Source of the DNA: an uncultured Lachnospiraceae bacterium
GTDB taxonomy: Bacteria > Bacillota > Clostridia > Lachnospirales > Lachnospiraceae
Reading direction: 5' to 3'
DNA length: 64,000 bases
NCBI GenBank assembly: GCA_947384285.1
Contig: CANDGI010000001.1
Coordinates: 142,590-206,589, forward strand
The notes beneath the pieces are model-generated. The model saw nothing but the letters and a program-made list of their open reading frames with translations. It was not told the origin of the DNA and searched no databases. This document shows positions 26,309-34,616 of the stretch, piece by piece. Position 1 is the first letter of the stretch, and each line of letters starts with the position of its first letter. Position numbers and translations under genes: made by a program.

Positions 26309-27544
26309 ATGGAACAATATTATAAAGTGGCAAGAAGGATTCTGTCGTTTTTTTTACTTTTGGCGTTGGCGGCAGCGGGCTGTAAAGGCTGGACGCTGGA
26401 GGTTCATGCGGCTCCAAGGGCAGAGCGGATTACATTGAATTACAGCAAGATTTCCATGGTAAAGGGAGATAAGCTTACATTGAGGGTGAAGTCGGTGCAG
26501 CCGGCCGGCGCCTCCAAAAAAGTAAAATGGAGCACATCCAATAAAAATATTGCAACGGTGCGAGCCACATCCACGGGCGCGCAGGTGGCGGCGAAGAAAA
26601 ATGGAACGGTGGCCATTACGGCAAAGTCGAAAAGCAATCCAAAAGCCAAGGCTGTCTGCAGGATTAAGGTCTATAAGGAAACGCAAAGCTTAAAGCTGGA
26701 GTCGAAAAAGTCCTGTACGGTACAAGTGGGAAAAACGAAGCGGCTAAGCGTAAAGACCACGCCGAAAAACCAGCCGGTTACCTGGAAATCTTCGAATCCA
26801 AAGGTTGCCAAGGTGGACAGCAAGGGGAAGGTAAAAGGGATTGCAAAGGGAAAAGCAGCGATTACAGCTAAATCCGGGGATAAATCCGTGAAGGTGTCTG
26901 TGAAGGTGAAAGGCAATGGACATCTGGTGGTAATTGATGCCGGGCATCAGGCCAAGGGCAACAATGAAATGGAGCCAATCGGCCCCGGCGCGTCCCAGAC
27001 AAAGCTCAAGGTTTCCAGCGGGACTGCTGGATGCGTTACGGGGATATATGAATATGAGTTGAATCTTGCGGTATCCTTCAAGCTGCAAGCGGAGCTGAAA
27101 GCCAGAGGATATGATGTGGTGATGGTCCGCACCAGCCATGATGTGAATATCAGCAACAGTGAACGGGCAGCCATTGCCAGCCGGGCAGGGGCAGATGCTT
27201 TTATCCGGGTGCATGCCAATGGCTCTGACAACAGCGCAGTAAATGGGATATTGACCATCTGCCCTACGCCGGGAAATCCTTATATCGGCCATCTCTACAG
27301 CCAGTGCCGGAGGCTTTCGGATTGTGTGCTGGACGGCATGGTGAACGCCACGGGCGCAAATAAGCAGTTTGTCTGGGAGACGGATTCCATGAGCGGCATT
27401 AACTGGTGTACCGTGCCAGTGACGATTGTGGAAATGGGATTTATGACCAATCCAGAGGAGGATAGGAGAATGGCAGACGACGGGTATCGGAACCAGCTTG
27501 CAGCAGGAATGGCAGATGGATTGGATGCTTATTTCGGAAACTAA
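26309..27544 (+). CDS. Secreted N-acetylmuramoyl-L-alanine amidase with two Big2 (Ig-like) domains
   Basis: 411 residues from the ATG at 26309 (AAGGAGAGG site). A hydrophobic N-terminal segment (about 8-27) serves as signal peptide. There is no clear lipobox: 'AAAGCKG' resembles one but is followed by the usual 'VHAAPR' cleavage region. Two Big2 domains (about 35-120 and 125-200; '[16 protein letters not shown]', '[18 protein letters not shown]') precede Amidase_3, which has '[18 protein letters not shown]', 'RVHANGSDN' and '[12 protein letters not shown]'. The catalytic part is a close paralogue of the preceding gene, so this pair arose by duplication and exchange of targeting modules. Confidence 0.9.
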   Translation: MEQYYKVARRILSFFLLLALAAAGCKGWTLEVHAAPRAERITLNYSKISMVKGDKLTLRVKSVQPAGASKKVKWSTSNKNIATVRATSTGAQVAAKKNGTVAITAKSKSNPKAKAVCRIKVYKETQSLKLESKKSCTVQVGKTKRLSVKTTPKNQPVTWKSSNPKVAKVDSKGKVKGIAKGKAAITAKSGDKSVKVSVKVKGNGHLVVIDAGHQAKGNNEMEPIGPGASQTKLKVSSGTAGCVTGIYEYELNLAVSFKLQAELKARGYDVVMVRTSHDVNISNSERAAIASRAGADAFIRVHANGSDNSAVNGILTICPTPGNPYIGHLYSQCRRLSDCVLDGMVNATGANKQFVWETDSMSGINWCTVPVTIVEMGFMTNPEEDRRMADDGYRNQLAAGMADGLDAYFGN

Positions 27545-27546
27545 AT

Positions 27547-27732
27547 CTGCAGCAGGAAATGGGCAGGCTGTTGATACGGCTGGTAAACAGCGGTGTTTCT
27601 GTGGCTGCAGCTACCCATAGCGATATTATCCTTCAACACATCAACAATAATAGAAGGCTGTCCTGCCTGCATCCAAATAGAAAACGTCCGCAGCAGTACG
27701 GATTTTCCAATTTAGAAAAATCTATTACATAG
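27547..27732 (+). pseudogene. C-terminal remnant of an AAA/ABC-type ATPase
   Basis: Reading from 27547, 61 codons are open in one frame and read 'LQQEMGRLLIRLVNSGVS' followed by 'AATHSDIILQHINNN', ending at TAG 27730. The 'THSDIILQHINN' block is typical of the H-loop region near the end of RecF/OLD-like or defence-associated ATPases. There is no start codon with a ribosome site, and the Walker A and B parts are absent. The fragment begins directly after the amidase stop, which suggests an insertion or recombination scar. Confidence 0.6.
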
Positions 27733-28107
27733 GCTGTCAATTCCCTGGATGATAAGAGAGAAAAGCCCCAGCCCGATGCCAAGGCACGCCCAGAGTTGAA
27801 TCGCTGCCTCCGCCAGGCCTGGGGTTCCTGTCCTATGCAGATATAAGATGAGCAAAATCACCAAGATACCTGTAAATGTAGTGATTAAAACACCTGCATA
27901 GCCCAGATAGGTTAGTTTTCCCATATCATTTTTAAAAATATCTTTTTCGCACTGCATCAGAGTAAAGAACCGTTGATAGGGCGTCCTTGCCCGGAATGCC
28001 TTAATATATTTGTGCCCCCCATGGAACGAACGATACTCACATCCAGCAGATAAAGAAGTATAAATGCAAAAAAGATAAAATGTTAGTTTGATAATATTTA
28101 AAATCAT
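27712..28107 (-). CDS. Small membrane protein, unknown
   Basis: 131 residues with three hydrophobic segments: N-terminal (about 4-22), middle (about 70-92) and C-terminal (about 100-122). The charged loop between the first two contains 'RARTPYQRFFTLMQCEKD'. I do not recognise the family. The ribosome site is weak (GTGAATG). Its 3' end overlaps the ATPase remnant on the other strand by about 20 bases. Could be a recently acquired accessory gene. Confidence 0.5.
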   Translation of the reverse strand: MILNIIKLTFYLFCIYTSLSAGCEYRSFHGGHKYIKAFRARTPYQRFFTLMQCEKDIFKNDMGKLTYLGYAGVLITTFTGILVILLILYLHRTGTPGLAEAAIQLWACLGIGLGLFSLIIQGIDSLCNRFF

Positions 28108-28168
28108 TTTTCATTCACAGGCATTTGGCAGAATAATTCTGCATAGCTGCAATTGCCAAAGGGTTTTC

Positions 28169-28513
28169 TTAAAAATTCTTTCCATTCCAGCCCCATTTAC
28201 TGCATTCTTCGTATTTTACATAGGTACGGTCTTTCTTAATCTGCAAGCAGTCCTCATAAATGCCGCAGATAGTTTCCGTCATCTTGTCCAGGCAGTCTGC
28301 AGGTATGCTGCCAAACACTTTGATTTCCACAAAAGCAGAAGGCATTGAGTTGTTTCCCTGAAAGTATAAATCACAGTTGTCGGAAAGCTCCAGCATCAGC
28401 CATTGCTCAGATTTTCCCGGAATAATTGAGATCGCTTCTCCTAGTTTTTGCTTTAAGGTTTCTTTTTGCTGCCCTGTCATGGACACGCTGACGCTTGAAT
28501 TGATAAATGGCAT
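28169..28513 (-). CDS. MIF-like (macrophage migration inhibitory factor) tautomerase
   Basis: 114 residues, the normal size for the family. 'MPFINSSVSVSM' puts the catalytic Pro at position 2 (residue 1 after Met removal). 'IPGKSEQWLMLELSDNCDLYF' and 'YVKYEECSKWGWNGKNF' are characteristic. Members are phenylpyruvate or dopachrome tautomerases in vitro; the bacterial role is mostly unknown. A strong AAAAGGAG site lies 7 bases before the ATG. It stands alone between a small membrane protein and degenerate sequence, so context does not suggest a substrate. Confidence 0.85.
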   Translation of the reverse strand: MPFINSSVSVSMTGQQKETLKQKLGEAISIIPGKSEQWLMLELSDNCDLYFQGNNSMPSAFVEIKVFGSIPADCLDKMTETICGIYEDCLQIKKDRTYVKYEECSKWGWNGKNF

Positions 28514-28816
28514 AAATCATTTCTCCTTTTCTATGGATGTTTTTGTGTTTCTGGGGGGGGGCTGTGGGAAAATGAATCTGCCTACAATATATCGCAGCGC
28601 CAATGAAGACGCCGCAGTGTATATTGTGGATGATGCGTCATTTTCCGGCAGACCCGTTTTTGGTGCTCCATTTCGTTAAATATACCATTATATTATACAC
28701 CAAAACACTTAAAAATTGCCAGCAGATTTCCGGGAAAATCTGGAGCGGTTATTTTATGATATGTTTGGCAGGCCGGAAAGCATTTCAGATGATATAGATG
28801 CAATTATTTTCCCAAT
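28514..28816 (+). other. Degenerate intergenic stretch with a nine-G tract and two short ORF remnants
   Basis: An ORF from 28533 runs through nine consecutive G residues (28553-28561) and on to a TAA at 28677-28679 ('MNLPTIYRSANEDAAVYI' is its best-looking part). A second open stretch, about 28714-28818, encodes 'ENLERLFYDMFGRPE' and ends near 'IIFPI'. Neither has a convincing ribosome site and I recognise neither. They look like remnants of accessory genes. Confidence 0.4.
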
Positions 28817-29509
28817 TTAGGCCAATTTACATTTTTTATATGAAATGGTAAACAGCACAGCAAACACAAGCATATTTGCGGCAAGGATACCAATGTTTTC
28901 TGCCTCAAGGTGCAGGTTTTCTGCCTGGCTTACCATAAGGCGGAGCTGTTCGGAATAAGTGAATTTTGCTATTTTTCCAATCGTGGCATTAAACAATGAC
29001 AACATCGGCAGAAAAGAGAAAACCATCATCACAGGCACAGCGACCGAAGCAGCCATCATCTGTGTCTGGCTCCAGGTGCCTATGGCAGCTCCTATCAATG
29101 TTGAAATAGCAATGCCCGCTGCCATTAGGCAAAGAAAGGCGATGGCTGCTTTGCGGCTGCAGCCGCCTGCGGTGCAGATAACCATTGAACCAGCCATGCA
29201 TATAGACCAGACGTAAATGCCGATTCCCAGTAAATATTCATAAGGTTTCACATTTGCCATCATCAGTACCCGAAGCGTGTTTTTCTCCTTCTCTTCCGCT
29301 ATAATAGACGCCATGCTTGTCAACGGCGCCATGCCAGCATACATAACGGCAAACAGGTTGACAAAGAAATTTTCCGGCATCCCTTCTATGTTGATTGCGT
29401 TATCCATAACCAGGGTAAGAATGGGAAACATAAGGAACTGGATAAGGACAGTTTTATTTTTTAAGGTATCTTTTCCCTGTTTTTTCAAAATCGCAATGAT
29501 ATGCTTCAT
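28817..29509 (-). CDS. ABC-2 type transporter permease
   Basis: 230 residues with six membrane helices (first at about 22-40, last at about 205-225). The pattern 'APLTSMASIIAEEKEKNTL' is the coupling helix typical of the ABC-2 family; the Glu-rich 'EEKEKNTLR' contacts the ATPase. Substrate unknown; similar operons export antimicrobial peptides or drugs, or confer bacteriocin immunity. Its start lies 5 bases after the stop of the ATPase gene, and it is the last gene of a four-gene operon (LytTR regulator, DUF3021, ATPase, permease). Confidence 0.85.
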   Translation of the reverse strand: MKHIIAILKKQGKDTLKNKTVLIQFLMFPILTLVMDNAINIEGMPENFFVNLFAVMYAGMAPLTSMASIIAEEKEKNTLRVLMMANVKPYEYLLGIGIYVWSICMAGSMVICTAGGCSRKAAIAFLCLMAAGIAISTLIGAAIGTWSQTQMMAASVAVPVMMVFSFLPMLSLFNATIGKIAKFTYSEQLRLMVSQAENLHLEAENIGILAANMLVFAVLFTISYKKCKLA

Positions 29510-29514
29510 GTTCT

Positions 29515-30372
29515 TTATACTCCTTTTAGTTCTTGGCTGTTTTTAAGTTCCATAAATACAGTTTCAAGGGTCGGTTCGGTTGAGTGGATTGCCGCTATTT
29601 TTTCGTTTTCCAGATATTCTTTTACCGTGATGGCAGAAGCTTTTCCATTGTCTAAGGTCACAGCCTTTCCATCTTTTAGGGTTATCCGCAGCTTGTTTAA
29701 ATGGTTATATCTTTGGCAGATCTGGTCTGGTGTTCCCCTTTCTATGATACTGCCGTCGTACAAAAGGGCGATATGGCTGCAGAGATGTTCCGCCTCAAAC
29801 ATATTGTGGGTGGTGAGGAAGATGGTGGCTCCCTTTTTCTTTTGCTCTGCCAAAATGCTGTGTATTTCCCTGGCTGTGCCTGGGTCAAGCCCAGCGGTGG
29901 GTTCATCCAGAAAAAGTATTTTAGGATTGTTCAGCAATGCCCTTGCCAAGGATAATCGGTTTTTCATGCCTTTGGAAAGCTTTGAAACGGCGGTGTCTTG
30001 GCTTTCATGCAAGCCCATATTTTTCAGGAGCCCGTCTATGGAGCTGTGGGATACCTGATAGATGTCGGCATAAAAGGCCAGATTATCGTATACGGACAGA
30101 CGGTCGTATAAGCCGAAGTTGTCCATCATGATACCGATTTGCCTGTGTTCTTGAGCAGATAATTTTTTTGTGTCCCTTCCAAGGAGCTTAGCATATCCAT
30201 GGCTGGGTGCAAGCTGCCCGGTGAGAATTTTTATCAAGGTGGTCTTTCCTGCTCCGGACGGGCCTAGCAATCCAAATATTTCTCCCTCCGGTACGTGGAG
30301 GGAAATGTTATCCAAAACCTGGCGGGATGCGAAATGCAAAGAAAGGTTCTGGGTGAAAATCGTATTATGCAT
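29515..30372 (-). CDS. ABC transporter ATP-binding protein
   Basis: 285 residues. Walker A 'LLGPSGAGKTTLIKIL', signature 'SKLSKGMKNRLSLARAL', Walker B 'KILFLDEPTAGLD', and the H-loop His in 'IFLTTHNMFEAEHL'. The C-terminal extension of about 60 residues is as in drug- and peptide-export ATPases. It overlaps the upstream DUF3021 gene by 8 bases, consistent with coupled translation. Partner of the permease ending at 28817. Confidence 0.93.
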   Translation of the reverse strand: MHNTIFTQNLSLHFASRQVLDNISLHVPEGEIFGLLGPSGAGKTTLIKILTGQLAPSHGYAKLLGRDTKKLSAQEHRQIGIMMDNFGLYDRLSVYDNLAFYADIYQVSHSSIDGLLKNMGLHESQDTAVSKLSKGMKNRLSLARALLNNPKILFLDEPTAGLDPGTAREIHSILAEQKKKGATIFLTTHNMFEAEHLCSHIALLYDGSIIERGTPDQICQRYNHLNKLRITLKDGKAVTLDNGKASAITVKEYLENEKIAAIHSTEPTLETVFMELKNSQELKGV

Positions 30373-30847
30373 GTTTTTCTTCCTCCTCTTTCAACAGCCG
30401 CAGGGCTTCTTCCATTTGTTTGTTTTCTGCTTTCTCTTTCAGCGCCATCACAAGGCAGCTTGCAAGAAATGAGATTCCAAAACAGAGGAAAAACATTGCC
30501 CAGGGCTGCCACATGCCAATGGGAAACCATTGGAAGGCAGCAATGAAGGCTGTCATAATGAGAACCACGGAAACCAGCATGCAGAGGGTTCTTAACCAAA
30601 TCGGCATTTTCTTTATCCATATATCTGTAAAGAAAACAATTCTGGTTCCTGTGATGCAAACGGAGACGCATAGAAATTGGAAAGTTACCGCTACGGAAAG
30701 GCCCTGATTCCCAAGCGCAAACATACTGGAAAAATCTTTTGCGGTATTTCCAAAAGCAAGGCAGAAAATATTCATTACAAGTATTGTGAAACCAAATATA
30801 ATCAGTATCTGAGCCAAATAATCAAACGCATTTTTCTTTTCATCCAT
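30365..30847 (-). CDS. DUF3021 family membrane protein
   Basis: 160 residues with four hydrophobic helices and a charged coiled-coil-like C terminus ('EALRLLKEEEEKHA'). The size, helix pattern and position directly after a LytTR gene are those of DUF3021, which regularly accompanies LytTR regulators and may sense the signal or restrain the regulator. That regulatory role is known only from a few cases. Starts 2 bases after the LytTR stop. Confidence 0.8.
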   Translation of the reverse strand: MDEKKNAFDYLAQILIIFGFTILVMNIFCLAFGNTAKDFSSMFALGNQGLSVAVTFQFLCVSVCITGTRIVFFTDIWIKKMPIWLRTLCMLVSVVLIMTAFIAAFQWFPIGMWQPWAMFFLCFGISFLASCLVMALKEKAENKQMEEALRLLKEEEEKHA

Positions 30848-30848
30848 G

Positions 30849-31289
30849 TTATTTCACCCCTAATCTTTTTTTCAGTTCATCGGCATATTGCCGGGAAGCT
30901 ATAATCTGTTCCCCATTTGACATGGTAATCCGAATTTTTCTGTTAATGTCCGCTTTCAGTGATTTTATTTTTTTAAGATGAATCAGAAATGATTTGCTGA
31001 CGCGGAAGAAACCGTATTCCACCAGCTGCTGTTCCAGCTCATACAGCCGGAAATCGGATTCATATGTTTCATGGGCTGTGTAAACAAAGCATTTTCTATC
31101 TACGCTCTCAATATAAATGATTTGAGAGGTATCCAGCAGATATATTTCGTTTTCTTTCTTTGCCGTAAGCTGATGGTTCATCATGCGCAAGGCCGCTAAA
31201 ATTTTTTCCACATCGGGGGTCAGCTGCTTGCAGGTAACGGATATTTTTAAATCTGCTGCATTTTCATCAACCAGGATTTCTATTTTCAA
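30849..31289 (-). CDS. LytTR family DNA-binding regulator
   Basis: 146 residues. The N-terminal about 45 residues are a short alpha/beta segment, not a full receiver domain; the rest is a LytTR DNA-binding domain with 'EIYLLDTSQIIYIESVDRK', 'YELEQQLVEYGFFRVSKSFLIHL' and 'RIRITMSNGEQIIASRQYAD'. It is a stand-alone LytTR regulator of the LytTR-DUF3021 kind, expected to control its own operon, including the ABC exporter. Confidence 0.88.
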   Translation of the reverse strand: MKIEILVDENAADLKISVTCKQLTPDVEKILAALRMMNHQLTAKKENEIYLLDTSQIIYIESVDRKCFVYTAHETYESDFRLYELEQQLVEYGFFRVSKSFLIHLKKIKSLKADINRKIRITMSNGEQIIASRQYADELKKRLGVK

Positions 31290-31539
31290 AGCTCCACCGC
31301 CTTCCTGAAATTAAGATATGTCCCGTCAGTTTGGTTTCTGGGCGGGTATCTGATTTAGATTATATCCCAATACTATCCCGCAATCAATTTTTTAGGACGC
31401 AAGCTGCCGGAATTCCTGCATAAGCTGCCATTTTAGCAATGAGCAAAAGCTTGCGGCATTGATGGCAGGGTATAAGGAAATTTTAGAAAGGCATAGGTGA
31501 TATGATGCGTGGGGCATTGATTGAAACAGAGAAAATTTT
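31290..31539 (+). other. Intergenic region with a short 3' ORF remnant
   Basis: About 250 bases between two minus-strand genes. A plus-strand frame ending at about 31500 reads 'NEQKLAALMAGYKEILERHR' and stops; it looks like the tail of a lost gene. No start or ribosome site was found. No other structure was noticed. Confidence 0.3.
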
Positions 31540-32031
31540 TTATTGGCAGGAAAGCCTTTTTTCATGCGCCAGCAGCCATTGTTTGATATCCAGGCCCCCC
31601 GCGTAGCCTGTCAGGGAACCGTTGCTTCCGATGACCCGGTGGCAGGGGATGATAATCATAATGGGATTGCGGTTGTTTGCCATGCCAACCGCCCGGCATC
31701 CCTTTGGGTTTTGAATCTGCGCAGCGATTTCTTTATAGCTGCGTGTTTCGCCGTAGGGGATGGTGCATAAAGCGTTCCAGACCTTTTGCTGGAACTGGGT
31801 GCCAAAAGGAGACAGGGGAAGGTCAAAGCTTTTCCGTTTTCCCTGGAAATATTCATCCAGCTGTCTTTTGGCGGAGGAAATAAGAGGCGTGTCCTTCTGG
31901 GTTATGGAGCCTTTGGGAAAACCGGCTGGCAATATCTTATTGACTGACAGGTTTAAGTGCGTCAGAGAATTGTTTTCTTCTAACATTTGCATGCCGCCTA
32001 AGGGGGAGGAATAATAACTGAAATATTTCAT
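31540..32031 (-). CDS. ogt: Methylated-DNA--[protein]-cysteine S-methyltransferase
   Basis: 163 residues. Repairs O6-alkylguanine by transfer of the alkyl group to its own Cys130 in 'IIIPCHRVIGSNG'. The helix-turn-helix region 'GTQFQQKVWNALCTIPYGETRSY' and 'AVGMANNRNPI' are standard, and the C terminus has 'GYAGGLDIKQWLL'. The ribosome site is a GAAAGGCC-like sequence just upstream. Divergent from the AlkD gene, so two alkylation-repair genes share one intergenic region. Confidence 0.95.
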   Translation of the reverse strand: MKYFSYYSSPLGGMQMLEENNSLTHLNLSVNKILPAGFPKGSITQKDTPLISSAKRQLDEYFQGKRKSFDLPLSPFGTQFQQKVWNALCTIPYGETRSYKEIAAQIQNPKGCRAVGMANNRNPIMIIIPCHRVIGSNGSLTGYAGGLDIKQWLLAHEKRLSCQ

Positions 32032-32063
32032 GGCATCGGCCTTTCTTCTTTATCAATTTGTGC

Positions 32064-32069
32064 TATAAT
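32064..32069 (+). promoter_or_regulatory. Extended -10 promoter before the AlkD gene
   Basis: TATAAT preceded by TGC, giving a TGnTATAAT extended -10, in the divergent region between the two DNA repair genes. No convincing -35 was found at 17 bases. Confidence 0.45.
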
Positions 32070-32183
32070 AATGTGGAAGCTGCGATACAGGCAATTCAAT
32101 GTTTTCTATAACCGTATCATACCATGCTGATAGAAATAATCAATACCTGCCGCATTTTAGCAGCGAAAAAGGAGAACATACAT

Positions 32184-32897
32184 ATGTTGAATCGTTATTC
32201 CCAGACACCGGAAGCATGCAACAGGCAGATCAGAAAACAACTGGAACAGTTAAAAGAGCCGGAATTCCAGCAGTTCACCGCAAAGCTGCTGCCGGGGGTG
32301 GAGCCGATTCTTGGCGTGCGCCTGCCGCTGCTGCGCAGGCTGGCAAAGCAGCTTGCGAAAGAAGATTGGCAAAGTTACCTTCGTCATGCAAGAGACGACA
32401 GTTATGAGGAAATTATGCTCCAGGGGATGGTTTTGGGGTATGCCAAAGGGGATTTGCAGGAAAAGAAGGAATATCTGGAAGGATTTATCCCTAAAATAGA
32501 TAACTGGTCGGTGTGCGACAGTGCATGCGCCACCATAAAGCTGGCGCAAAGCCAGCCAGAAGAAATGTGGGAATTTCTACAGCAATACCTGGGCAGTCCG
32601 GGGGAGTTTGAGATTCGGTTTGCGCTGGTGCAGCTTTTGGATTACTATGTGAAGGAAGCATATCTTGCCCGGACGCTTGAAGCTGTGCAGCAGGTGAAGC
32701 AGGAAGCGTATTATGTGAATATGGCGCAGGCCTGGCTGATTTCCATTTGCTATCGGGAATTTCCCAAAGAAACGCTGCCGGTTTTACAGGAAAATTCTTT
32801 CAATGATTTTACCCATAATAAAGCAATTCAAAAGATTACAGAATCCTTGAAGGTGTCCAAGGAGGAAAAGGAACGAGTGCGCAGGCTTAAGAGGTGA
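32184..32897 (+). CDS. AlkD-type DNA alkylation repair protein (HEAT-like repeat glycosylase)
   Basis: 237 residues from the ATG at 32184, which follows an AAAAGGAG site. All-helical protein with the family features 'ILGVRLPLLRRLAKQLAKEDW', 'NWSVCDSACATIK' (whose Trp and Asp lie in the DNA-binding concave face), and 'RFALVQLLDYYVKEAYL'. AlkD enzymes remove positively charged N3/N7-alkylated bases without flipping them. The pairing with Ogt on the opposite strand supports a role in alkylation damage. Confidence 0.88.
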   Translation: MLNRYSQTPEACNRQIRKQLEQLKEPEFQQFTAKLLPGVEPILGVRLPLLRRLAKQLAKEDWQSYLRHARDDSYEEIMLQGMVLGYAKGDLQEKKEYLEGFIPKIDNWSVCDSACATIKLAQSQPEEMWEFLQQYLGSPGEFEIRFALVQLLDYYVKEAYLARTLEAVQQVKQEAYYVNMAQAWLISICYREFPKETLPVLQENSFNDFTHNKAIQKITESLKVSKEEKERVRRLKR

Positions 32898-32905
32898 GAA
32901 GGAAT

Positions 32906-33046
32906 TTACACGGTTTGAAGCCCTGCGAGCTGTTCTGCTTCTTCGCCAAGTCTTTTTAAGGCTTCCCGATACTCTGCCTTCAATGCAGCAAAAAAGCAGG
33001 GAGATAAATCTGGATCATTCGTCATTTCCCTGTCAATGTAATTCAT
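32906..33046 (-). CDS. Possible 46-residue ORF, unknown
   Basis: A minus-strand frame from ATG 33046 to TAA at 32906 encodes 46 residues including 'MNYIDREMTNDPDLSPCFFA' and 'YREALKRLGEEAEQL'. The sequence looks protein-like (amphipathic helix) but no ribosome site precedes the ATG, and no family is recognised. It may be the remains of a longer gene. The rest of the gap to the prfB promoter shows nothing. Confidence 0.3.
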   Translation of the reverse strand: MNYIDREMTNDPDLSPCFFAALKAEYREALKRLGEEAEQLAGLQTV

Positions 33047-33128
33047 CTACAAAAGTGATTAATGCATTCTAAACTTCAACTTGCATTTATCAACAGATGA
33101 GACAGTTTTTCACCGTGTTAATTTCCCA

Positions 33129-33157
33129 TTGACGATATCTAAGGAAAACCGTATAAT
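33129..33157 (+). promoter_or_regulatory. Promoter for prfB
   Basis: TTGACG (33129-33134), 17-base spacer, TATAAT (33152-33157). Near-consensus sigma-A promoter, 51 bases before the prfB start. Confidence 0.75.
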
Positions 33158-33207
33158 ATGCCTTGAAGATATCTTATAGATTTATTTTTAGAAAGAAGGT
33201 GACACGA

Positions 33208-34321
33208 ATGGTAGAATTAGACCAGTTCAAGACAACCTTGAACACCTATAAAGAACCGTTAGTGGAAGTGAGGGATTCACTTTGACCTGGCTAATAAAGA
33301 AAAGAAAATCCAGGAACTAGAACGGGAAATGGAAGCACCGGATTTTTGGGACAACACGGAGCTTTCCCAGATAAAAATGAAGGAACTCAAAAGCTTAAAG
33401 GATGATGTGGAAACTTATGACCGGCTTTCTGGCCAGTATGAGGATATCGAAACCTTGCTGGAAATGGGCTATGAAGAAAATGATGCATCCCTGATACCGG
33501 AAATTGAAGAAGCGTTACAGGAATTTGAAGAAACCTTTGAGAATATCCGAATCAAGACACTCCTTTCTGGAGAATATGATATGGAAAATGCCATTGTCTC
33601 CCTGCATGCCGGGGCAGGCGGAACGGAGTCCTGCGACTGGAATTCCATGCTTTACCGGATGTACAAACGGTGGGCGGAGGACAAAGGGTTTGAGGTGGAA
33701 GTGCTGGATTCTCTGGATGGAGAAGAAGCAGGCATTAAGTCCATTACCTTTGAGGTGCGTGGAGAGAATGCTTACGGCTATCTGAAATCAGAAAAGGGCG
33801 TGCACCGCCTGGTGCGCATTTCGCCTTTTAACGCGGCAGGCAAGCGGCAGACCTCCTTTGCTTCCTGTGATGTGATGCCGGATATTGAAAAAGACCTTGA
33901 TATTGAGATAAAAGATGATGAGTTAAGGATTGACACCTACCGTTCCAGCGGAGCCGGCGGGCAGCATATCAATAAAACCTCCTCTGCCATCCGCATTACC
34001 CATCTTCCCACGGGAATCGTGGTGCAGTGCCAGAATGAGCGTTCCCAGCACATGAATAAGGATAAGGCGATGCAGATGTTAAAGGCGAAGCTGTATCTTT
34101 TGAAACAGGAGGAAAATGAGAAAAAAGCCGCGGATATCCGGGGAGAGGTGACGGAAATCGGCTGGGGCAATCAGATACGTTCCTATGTGATGCAGCCCTA
34201 CACTATGGTGAAGGACCACCGCACCAGCGCAGAGACAGGAAATGTAGACAGCGTCATGGATGGCAGGCTTGATCTATTTATCAATGCTTATCTGAAATGG
34301 AAGAGCCTGGGGAAAGTATAG
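33208..34321 (+). CDS. prfB: Peptide chain release factor 2, expressed by programmed +1 frameshift
   Basis: Releases protein chains at UGA and UAA. The ATG at 33208 (AGAAGGTGA site) opens a 25-codon frame that ends at UGA 33283-33285; a +1 shift at CTT-TGA-C continues into the main frame. The full product is 370 residues (E. coli 365). After allowing for the shift, the tripeptide anticodon SPF falls at residues 205-207 and the catalytic GGQ at 250-252, the same numbers as in E. coli. Further motifs: 'HAGAGGTESCDW' and 'AAGKRQTSFASCDVMPDIE'. A reading that starts at the ATG in the second frame (33329) would lack the first 40 residues and is not the real start. Confidence 0.97.
33267..33286 (+). 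promoter_or_regulatory. Programmed +1 frameshift site of prfB
   Basis: The slippery CTT-TGA-C (33280-33286) with in-frame UGA, preceded by a Shine-Dalgarno-like GTGAGGG (33268-33274). In most species AGGGGG lies 3 bases before CTT; here the G-rich element is a little weaker and about 5 bases away. Low release factor 2 slows termination at UGA and favours shifting, so the gene regulates itself. Confidence 0.9.
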
Positions 34322-34330
34322 TATTCCAGT

Positions 34331-34501
34331 ATGGTTCATCCAGCCGTTGACGAGCCGGGCATGATGGGGATACTTTTTAATGGAAGGGGAAGGCAGGAGG
34401 ATCAGAAGAATGGAGTATTGCAGAATATGATCCTGGAAGGAAAAAGAGATATGTTGTTAGAGAGTTTAGCTGATTTATATGTAATTAAGCCTGCAAATTA
34501 A
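34331..34501 (+). CDS. Possible 56-residue ORF between prfB and the SPFH gene
   Basis: ATG 34331 to TAA 34499-34501 is open for 56 codons, starting 'MVHPAVDEPGMMGILFNG' and including 'MLLESLADLYVIKPAN'. No ribosome site is evident. A further GTG at 34515 opens 26 codons ('KIKVTEKRLEVLGVKDL'). I recognise neither; either could be a remnant of a longer accessory gene. The remainder of the 295-base gap shows nothing. Confidence 0.3.
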   Translation: MVHPAVDEPGMMGILFNGRGRQEDQKNGVLQNMILEGKRDMLLESLADLYVIKPAN

Positions 34502-34616
34502 AGAGGAAAATACAGTGTTAGGCCACAAAATCAAAGTGACAGAAAAACGCCTTGAGGTTTTGGGGGTTAAGGATTTGGCAGATATCAGGCCGTAAAGGGA
34601 TACAGGAGGAAACAGA

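Noticed and set aside
31540-32031. Ada-type adaptive-response regulator
   Set aside because: Only the methyltransferase domain is present; there is no AraC-type or zinc-binding N-terminal domain.
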